From the NCBI GenBank assembly GCA_030522415.1, contig CM060127.1, forward strand, positions 12,430,646-12,494,645: 64,000 nucleotides of DNA. Reading direction: 5' to 3'. Below, in pieces: positions 56,208 to 64,000 of this stretch. The DNA comes from Channallabes apus. Its lineage: Eukaryota; Chordata; Actinopteri; Siluriformes; Clariidae. Every line of letters begins with the position of its first letter. Positions within the stretch are counted from its first letter, which is position 1. A program made the translations under genes and the position numbers. The notes beneath the pieces were generated by a model. It saw nothing but the letters and a program-made list of their open reading frames with translations, was not told the DNA's origin and did not search any database.

Positions 56208-56500
56208 TGCAGTAGTAGAACTAGTAGTAGTTTTTACTAGTCAACATTATGATTAAATATAATTATTATTTAATTATTTATTATCTCAGCATTCTTGGGA
56301 AACTATGTTAGAGTCCAGAAAGCTCACTACTTGTGTTTGAATTGCTTGTGTGATATTACAAAAAATAAAAATAAAATCACTTTGTGATTTAAACAATCCT
56401 AATTAACTGAGAAGCAGAAACTGATTTATAGCATTAGAACTTTTATGTACTGTAGTTGTGTGTACACAGGTGGGAATGTGGGCAGGCTAAAGGACTTGTT
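55546..56500. other. Intergenic DNA with retroposon tail and (ATT)n
   Basis: 56082-56150 matches the 3' end of the repeat at 50957-51150, with tail (ATTGA)n; (ATT)n follows at about 56163-56207. G-run at 55872-55882. No gene recognised. Confidence 0.45.
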
Positions 56501-57025
56501 GTTGGGAACGATGATGATTGGTGATTAGTGATTAGGAACAACATCATGTTTGGATGTTGAAAAACACTGATAATCCTTGATTGAACATTTGGAACAATAA
56601 TGATGAGAGACTGATTGTTGAAAACATTGGTAACCAGTTATTGGCTATTGGGAACCCCAGTGATCAGGGATTGATATTTGGGAGCAATGGAAATACAGGA
56701 TTGAGTGTTTATTGGAACAATGGAGATCAAGGATTAGTCATCAGGGAATAGTGGAGATTAGGGATTGGTCATTAGGGAGCAGTGGAGATCAGGGATGCAT
56801 CAATTGGTAACAATGGAGATTGGTCATTGGGAACAATGGAGACTAGGGATTGGTCATTTTAAACAATGATTGGATCATTGTTGTAACCAATGGTAATCAG
56901 GGAAACATCTTTGGAAAATAATGGAGCTCAGGGATTGGTCATTAGAAGCAATGGGATTTTTCATTTGGAATCAAGGTGACGAGTGATTGTGTGTATTGGG
57001 AACAATGTTCCTCAGGGATGAATCA
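56501..57025. repeat. Degenerate ~30-bp minisatellite (array 2, inverted)
   Basis: Many units of GGGAACAATGGAGATCAGGG plus ATTGGTCATT. Its reverse complement (AATGACCAATCCCTGATCTC, CATTGTTCCC) is the unit of array 1 at 1865-2251. Confidence 0.82.
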
Positions 57026-57486
57026 TAAAGAGGCTCTCTCCGGCAGTTGCTAACATCTGCTTAAAAATCTATTCAATAAAGAGGTCTAAAAAGTTGCCAC
57101 ATTGATTCAAACCAGTTGGCACCACTGCTCACAACTTCCCTTTTATCATGTGCAGCTTGCTGACCTTTTACAATAGAGAAGTACTGCCTGTTTATAGACA
57201 GTGAGTCTATTTAGTTCCTGTTAATAGGAAGAGAAGTGTTCGCACCGGTCCCCTCAAAAACTATGTTTATTACATCTATAAATGAGTCATGGCATGTTGG
57301 CAGAGGTGGTGTGTGCTAGAAAAAAAACATAGTCCAAGAAGTGCATGGGTTTTTCATTTTTCTTTTAGAACAAACCAGGACACACTGAGAAATGATGTAA
57401 ACACACACATACATGCCTAACTGGATTTTTTCATGCCTAATGTAACCGACACTTTGTCAGAAATTAAACATGGCAATACACAAGTT

Positions 57487-57579
<93 letters not shown>

Positions 57580-58458
57580 CCTTGGACATCACAAACAACA
57601 GGTTTAGATTAGAGGGTGAAACAGAGTGCCAACTCGGGGCCTTTGGTTTCCACTCGAAAACTCTGCGAAGGACGCTTCGCCTGTTCGAGGACGAGGGCTT
57701 GGAAGGATTCATGAAGGATTCATTAAAACCTTATGGCTGTGTAAACTTATTGCTCATGATGTGCTGCTGGAAAGTTGGAACCTGCACCAGTGCTGAAGAG
57801 CCTCATCACGGAACGCAAGCTGTGAGGAATTAAACACATGCTGCATGCTGTTATAAGACAATATTGAGCAGTAGTGATTTGTGATGAAGCAGAATGTTCT
57901 AGTCTTTTTATAGAACAGAAAGTTTCCAACAACTACAAATCTTTCTTTATTAAATGAAAATAATCGATAGGTCATACTATTCTGTGCTTAGTTTCATGTT
58001 GTGAAATGGCTGCAAAACAAGTTCCTGTTCCCGCTTCATGTAACTCCTTTCTCTTAAAGTTACTGAAAACGTTACATGTAAACGCTATAAAACGCTATAT
58101 GTAAGTCTCCAGTTTAAAAAAAAAAAAGATGTAAAGCTCATTCTCCTTGTTACGTTTTTGACACTAGATGTATTATAGTAGACCAACCCAGGCCACAAGT
58201 GTTTACTACAGAATCTGTTTTTTTCCCCAGAATGACGTGTGGCCAGAAACCGCTTACTTGCACAGAGAGTGGCCATTTTACTAACACTAAAAACAAACAT
58301 GACTCCCAGAGATCTTTATTAGCCATAACAGACAAGAGTCTGTATTGGCCAACAGCCAATTACATCACAGCCTTCAAGATCCAGAAGCTTGTGGCCAGAA
58401 AAGTGGACTAAAGTTATCAGTGGTTAGACATTCAGACACGTCTCCAGTGCAAACGTGC
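57026..58458. other. Intergenic DNA with long (CA)n array
   Basis: (CA)n of about 43 units at 57491-57577. Frames at 57582-57833 and 58085-58411 have no recognisable domains. Confidence 0.4.
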
Positions 58459-58670
58459 ATTCATTCATATCCCCGTACAGGAGTCGTGGGGGCCTAGGCA
58501 TATCCATGTAGACGGGATACACCCTGGACATGGTGCCAATCTATTGCAGGGCACACACACACTACCACACACAATTTGGGAACACCGGTTAGCCTAATCA
58601 GCATGTCTTTGGACTGTGGGAGGAAACCAGAGAACCTGGAGGAAACCCACCAAGCACGGAGAGAACATGG
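58459..58670 (-). mobile_element. SINE family S1 3' part
   Basis: Starts with the (TGAA)n-type tail (TTCATTCAT on plus), then GGGATACACCCTGGACATGG, GCACACACACAC and AGCATGTCTTTGGACTGTGG. Ends at GAGAGAACATGG; the head is missing. Confidence 0.82.
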
Positions 58671-59512
58671 TTTTTTGGTGAAGTTTTTTGCTATTCCTTT
58701 TTTCAGCCATATCATTGTTTTCATTAAAACAGCGGCATTCTACTTCCATAATTGCTCCTTTATCAAATTGATCACAGATTATTTACATTCCAATAGGCTT
58801 CCTGTCCTTTTTTCTGAGTTATAGCAGAAACATTTATTTACTCCACACGCTCTTAATTGGATATGACTTAGAGGATGAGTTTTTATTGATCTAAGCCTTG
58901 TTAGAGATTCCTGTATATACTGTAGGGTAGGGATCAATGTTCATGCCTCCCACCCTAACCAACCCTTGACACTTTGTTTTATTTACCTCAGACTCGATTG
59001 ATGGATTAATTGAATCCTGTAATAGTTTACTCCACACAGGTTTGTCACTTTCCTCCACCTCTATAGTCATTTAGCTTTTTATGAGCCTGACAATATTTTA
59101 ACATTATGCACATACAGGCCATAAATAATGTTTCAGCACTTAGAAGCAAAATTTTCCTTTGTGGAGTGACTTGCTTTCAAACCTCTTTATATATGGTGGC
59201 TTATGCAAAGCTTGTGACCAAAAGCATTGAGACATAAGTGGAAGTCAATGTTTTAATGATATTCTCATTGTTTATAATGACAATCAAGTGCAATGAAATT
59301 AAAACAATCAATATTTAGTATGAAGTCCTTTACGCTTCAAAACCTGATGGATCTGGCTGGGCATAGCATCAGAGAGATGTCTGATGTTCTCTGTTATCAC
59401 TGGGCTGAATCCGGGCCTGCTCGATTGCCTCAAGAAAATCGTGCACAGAAATTTGCCGCAGAATTTCACAATTCGCTTCCAGGTTCATATTCGATGCCAA
59501 CTTCATGTAAAC
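58671..59512. other. Unassigned intergenic stretch
   Basis: AT-rich; no gene or mobile element recognised. Confidence 0.35.
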
Positions 59513-59591
59513 AGACCTGAGGCAGGAATTGAACCCTTGACCATGGAGGTTTGTGGCCACAATGCTAACCACTATGCCACCACACAGACCA
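59513..59591 (-). mobile_element. SINE family S1 head fragment
   Basis: Minus strand: A box TGGCATAGTGG, B-box-like GGTTCAATTCC. A head-only remnant; an (AT)n run follows at about 59600-59618. Confidence 0.7.
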
Positions 59592-59785
59592 AAAAAAAAA
59601 TATATATATATATATATTTTGCAAGCACTTCCTGCATTTTTTTTTTGTATGGACTAGGGCTTAAGCCCTACAAGCCAGCTCGAATTCACCTCCTAATGTG
59701 ACAAGTGTGTTGCTCAGCTTCCATTGACACTGAATTGGTGCATTTGTAGGGGGGAGTGAAGTAAAGGGGATTTGAACTGAGGCGT

Positions 59786-59819
<34 letters not shown>

Positions 59820-60430
59820 TGACGGAGCTCAGAGGTCTGTCTTTGAAACTCCTTTTGCCTCTTTTTCACAAAACACAAATCCAGTGTTTCATCCATGAAG
59901 GATTAAAAGCACATTTTCTGAAGATGAGCTACAACCCTGACATGACCCAGCTGACCTGATGGACGTTAAACTGTACTGTATCCCAGTTCCATGCTGTCCT
60001 GCCTCTCTACATAATTTCTTACAAATGTCAGCTGCCAGAACTATTTATGATTCCCTAAAGAGTCATTTTTAGTTCTGAGTTTGAATATTTTTTTATTTGG
60101 ATGTTTTCACACCATATTCCCAGCATATTTCTACAGAATGATTGTAAACTGTCTCAATAATGTGCGTTATCATTAGTACTTTGGTAGCACCCATTTCCTA
60201 AGAACTACCTGTTTTTGCTGTAGTTAATTCTATCACAAGAACAATAAGCAAAAACCTTCCTAGAGTGTCTCATATTATGTCAATTCACTTCTCTTATTTT
60301 TTCCCTGAATCATAAACCATATTTACCACAGCCCCACAGATGACCCCTGACTGGCAAGAGGTGAGATTGGACCTGAGACACAGACCTTCTCTGACCTGCC
60401 TGCTGCCCTAAAGGTGCTTTTTAACCGCTA

Positions 60431-60469
<39 letters not shown>

Positions 60470-61027
60470 AAAAAAAGAAAAAACAACATGCTGTGACAAG
60501 CGTTAAATTATAATACTGCATTATAAACAGCACTGAAGTAATCTGGAACAAAAGTAACTTGTGATGAAATGTCAGGTTGAGCCATTTACTGGCAACGCTA
60601 CTTCTGTGTTACTCAACACTCGATTTCACAGTACGAAGTTGCAAGATTCACTTCAGCTTTCGGCTTTCATTATGAAGTCTTTTTTTTTTTTTTTTTTTAA
60701 TATTTATCGCCTCCTCATCCTCATGAGCAGAGTCTAATTAGTCACATTGTTTCCACCGAGATTTACTGTTATTTAAAATGGAAATTATTTGCATGAACAA
60801 ATATCAACTTTTGATTCATATAAACTGGTGATCATATAGTTATATGTATATATACTGCATTTCCATTTTGTTATTTATTCAGATATTATTCCATGTACAG
60901 TAACTTAGAGTAAATACTGTATACAGTAGATGCACTGCTGAAACTGACCAATCACAAGCCAATTCCTGCAGTGGGTCATCTTTATTTCATACCATCCATC
61001 CATCTAGGAAACTCTGTAGTCCAACTA
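59592..61027. other. Intergenic DNA with CA, TC and T tracts
   Basis: (CA)n at about 59788-59817, (TC)n at about 60433-60466, poly-T at about 60680-60699. No gene recognised. Confidence 0.4.
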
Positions 61028-61311
61028 GGGGCCGTGGAAGCCAGTGGTGACCACTGTATTCATTCCCATTTTGTATGACAGTGGTAGGACCTCCGGCCAA
61101 CATTCAAATGCACATTCACACTCTATGGGAAATTTGGGAATGCCAAATTTGCCTAATGTGCATGTCTTTGGACTGTGGGATGGAACCACAGAGACTGGAG
61201 GAAACCCACCAAGCATGGGCAGAACATGCATACAACAGACCCGATGCGGGCATTGAACCCAGGACCAGGAGGTGCGAGGCCACGCTGTTAACCACTAAGC
61301 CACCATTCTGC
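61028..61311 (-). mobile_element. SINE family S1, decayed but near full length
   Basis: Minus-strand head with TGGCTTAGTGGTTAACA and GGTTCAATGCC, then GTTCTGCCCATGCTTGG, GGTTCCATCCCACAGTCC, AAAGACATGCACATTAGGC. The 3' half is degraded. Confidence 0.82.
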
Positions 61312-61384
61312 ATTACTTCATACAAAACAATTTAATAACTAGAAACATGCTTTTTTTGTGCACAGGATTGTATATACTTGGAAG

Positions 61385-62010
61385 TATTGATGGAAAGTTT
61401 GGATCATTTTAGTGACTCAGTTCTTTGAATCGCGTTCATCAAAATAAATGAATCTTTTTTTTTTTGTCATTTAGGTCATTTCATTCTTTTGAACAGAAAT
61501 AGAATAAAATGTTACATTTACAATAAACAGATTCCCAACATGTCTACATACACAAATTTTGGCTATAGTTCCAGTAATCAAAGTATTACAATGCAGCTAA
61601 GAACATATTATTATGAACAGAATGAGCAGCTCACCTCTCATATCTTCTGGTCCAATTCATTTGTTCTTTTGTCACCTAACTTCCATAGATGCTATGCAGT
61701 GCAATAGATTCAAAAGAACTAATGACTTGGACTAGAAGATTCATGAGAGAACCGTTCAATTCTATTTCCTGTGTGATACACTACACAGCGTCTATGGGAG
61801 TCATGTGACAAAAGAACAAAGGATTCGGACTGGAAGACTCAAAGGTACCTACTCATTTCTGTTTCCTGTATGTAACCTAAGGAGGATTTGAGATTCTATG
61901 TGCATGTGTGCCCAGTAGAAAATGAACGAATCACTCTATGAGAATACTCGTTTTTCTGAGTCACGTTAAAGACTCGCTCAAAACGAACGAATCGTTCATG
62001 AACGACCCCT
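61385..62010. mobile_element. Foldback/MITE-like element with inverted and direct internal repeats
   Basis: Outer sides carry GACTCAGTTCTTTGAATCGC and ACGAACGAATCGTTCATGAA-type motifs. Arms at 61632-61701 and 61779-61848 are inverted repeats (about 70 bp, imperfect) around TTTTGTCAC / GTGACAAAAGAACAAA. A direct repeat of ~64 bp also links 61712-61775 and 61809-61872. Non-coding. Confidence 0.6.
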
Positions 62011-62483
62011 TTACTACATGGACGATCCTGAAGCCTGCGGACAGAAAAATATAAAAAAGTTGTTTGATGCTCTGCTTTGCATGGCTGTAACTACCTAGAA
62101 CAACACTGAGGTTCTTAGTGAGTCCTACAGTTCCATTGAAATACTGAATTCCTGATAATATCAAGGCAATCATGGAAAAAACACTTTTGAATTTCTCAGT
62201 TCAGCTTGAGTCAGAGCCTTGTATCTAAAACTAGGGGTTTTAACCTCAACTTTAAAGTCAGGTTAGGATGTTTATGTGGCTGATATTTACCTATTGAACA
62301 GATTATTAAAGATTGTGTCAGTCTGGTTAATTTTTTTAGGATTGAGATGTTAATACGATTATTAATGGAATATTTGGGTTCATGTAAATGGTACCTATTG
62401 TCATATAATAACTATGAATTGGGTCATGTTCCTGCATTTTGAACCTCACTGTAGATGTAATTTCTGAGTGTAGGTGAGTAAGC
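62011..62483. other. Unassigned intergenic stretch
   Basis: No recognisable gene, repeat end or RNA gene. Confidence 0.3.
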
Positions 62484-62807
62484 TGGTAGCACAATGGTGT
62501 AGTGGATAGTACTGTATTGTGGCCTCCAAGGTTCGATTCTTGCCTTTGAGTCTGTGTGTGTGTGGAGTGTTCGTGTCCTCTCCATGCTTGGTGGATTTCC
62601 TTCAGGTACTCCGGTTTCCTCCTACAGTCCGAAGGCATGCAGATTAGACTAATTGGTGTTTCCAAATTGCCCGCAGTGTGCATGCTTGTGCCCTGTGATG
62701 GATTTTCACCCTGTGAAGGGTGTACCACGCCTTGTGCCTCAAGTCCCCTGGGAGAGGCTCCAGGCCTCCAGCAACCCTGTACAGGATCAACGGTATAGAG
62801 AAAGAGT
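62484..62807 (+). mobile_element. SINE family S1, decayed full-length copy
   Basis: A-box region TGGTGTAGTGG, B box GGTTCGATTCT, body CGGTTTCCTCCTACAGTCC, AGGGTGTACCACGCC, GGGAGAGGCTCCAGGC. More diverged than the 47465 copy; no clear target duplication. Confidence 0.88.
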
Positions 62808-63480
62808 GAGTGTGAATAGGCAATAAACTATGTTATTCCATTCATATTTCTTTCCTAACCCCTTTCTCCAGGAAGTATTTTGTTTGTTTTAGAGCAGAAC
62901 TGTTGATTTTCTAACCAACATTTTGCAACAATGGAGTTAGATGATATTTCTTGCTTTAGAACACTTTTAAAGTTTTCTATGTACTGCAGCTGTCAAGAGG
63001 TGGTGCACCTCGGGGAGGAGCAATGAGAGAACAGTCAAGGCAACAGTAAAAACAACAACAAATCAAACCTTTTTATAAATTATTATTTTTGGCAATCCAA
63101 AAAATGGTTATTTTAAGTCATTGATAGAAAGAACAATAGAAGGTGGTATACAGTATGTATTTTTACAGCTTATGCATTATGTATTTTTATTATAATAGAA
63201 ATAACCAACCCTTACTATGAGGACTCTGACTTGTCTGTGGTCAAAATGTGGTGGAAAAATTATAATATTAGGAATATTAAACTAAAGAAAAATATTTTTT
63301 TTTCCTGAGAATGTGTAGAGTCATACAGTAGCTTTCGGGACAAAAAACAATCCTGAGAAATGATAGTGATGCAAACGTGTGGGAGTTAAATACAGGTTTA
63401 TGTACGGTGAAGTGCTTTTGAGTCACAGCAGGACTGTTTTGATTGTGCAGAATAACAGAAAAAGAGTAAAAAAACACCCT
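62808..63480. other. Unassigned intergenic stretch
   Basis: AT-rich, with no recognisable gene. Its last part presumably includes the 3' non-coding end of the mariner remnant. Confidence 0.35.
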
Positions 63481-64000
63481 TTATTTCTCTATATAATCTC
63501 CTGCTACGCTAATGCACTTATTCCAGTGTTTCACTAGTGCTTGGATACCATCAAGGTGGAAAGTTTTCTCAGATCGGTTTTAAACGCCGGCCTCCCAGGA
63601 GCTCCTTTAATGGCCCAAACATGTGGAAATGGCCTGGAGTGAGATTAGGACTGTACAGGCTGTGTGGCAATAACTCCCAGCCGAGTTCCTGTAATGTGCA
63701 AGTGGTGTTGGTGTGTGTACAGTTCCCAAAGACAGATGTGTCTTTTCCATTAGTTGGCACTGTTGATTTTTAAGACTCAGGTGTTCCACCCGCTGAATGT
63801 TCCTGATGTTTATGAGTACAGTGGGCTCCGATCCGTCTCAGCCGGGAGCGATATTCATGGACGTACGACCTTCTTTAAAAAGTTAGCGCTGTTCTAGTGT
63901 CTTACTGAGGCTTAGAGTCTCATCACCAAGCTGTGCTTGAAATCTTCTGTGAATAGCAATCGCTTTTACACCTTCATCCTTCTGTTTATGAGCCAAGTCT
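63481..64000 (-). pseudogene. Mariner-type transposase remnant, cut by window end
   Basis: Minus strand. Ends LVKHWNKCISVAGDYIEK at TAA (63483-63481), the characteristic C-terminus of mariner (DD34D) transposases. Upstream in other frames are LQELGWELLPHSLYSPNLTP and FGPLKELLGGRRLK, where the family's final catalytic Asp (usually PxDFH or SDYH) reads GHFH. At least one frame change and stops lie between the blocks; text nearer 64000 is more degraded. Not functional. Confidence 0.75.

Overview
The window looks like nuclear DNA of a ray-finned fish. It is rich in (CA/GT)n tracts, several Tc1/mariner lineages, hAT elements, tRNA-headed SINEs and a chromodomain-type Ty3/gypsy retrotransposon. A spliced vertebrate gene, metrnl (meteorin-like), is the only host gene I can support. 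The repeat mix resembles otophysan fish such as catfish, but that placement is inference.

Layout. 1-1.6 kb: the 3' half of a Tc1 element whose transposase frame is still open, then a Tol2-like hAT deletion derivative with a perfect 8-bp target duplication. 1.6-25 kb: intergenic DNA with minisatellites, a degenerate Tc1 element with its target site identifiable, a folded-back LINE fragment, SINE pieces, MITEs and a 1.1-kb pyrimidine tract. 25.6-30.6 kb (minus strand): a tandem composite of a Tf1/sushi-type gypsy chromovirus with three LTRs. It keeps a predicted self-priming site, a -1 frameshift cassette and a chromodomain, but gag is gutted, pol is frameshifted and the integrase is damaged. 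30.6-33 kb: a cut Tc1 element and a complete 1.6-kb Tc1 element of the same family as the one at the window start. 33.2-46.25 kb (minus strand): metrnl, four coding exons encoding 286 residues, with all splice junctions GT-AG and phases that join, and a CpG-rich promoter near 46 kb. Intron 2 carries a 1.4-kb hAT element. 46.3-64 kb: upstream intergenic DNA with two SINEs bounded by clear target duplications, several decayed SINEs, long CA arrays, two degenerate minisatellites and a mariner-type transposase remnant at the right edge.

The genes do not form a pathway. metrnl encodes a secreted cytokine-like protein. Everything else is mobile or repetitive DNA inserted around and inside it. The most informative structures are the regulatory RNA signals still legible in the dead gypsy element, the recombination history of its three LTRs, the direct repeats bracketing the 60-bp metrnl exon 3, and two inverted arrays of the same ~30-bp minisatellite 54 kb apart.
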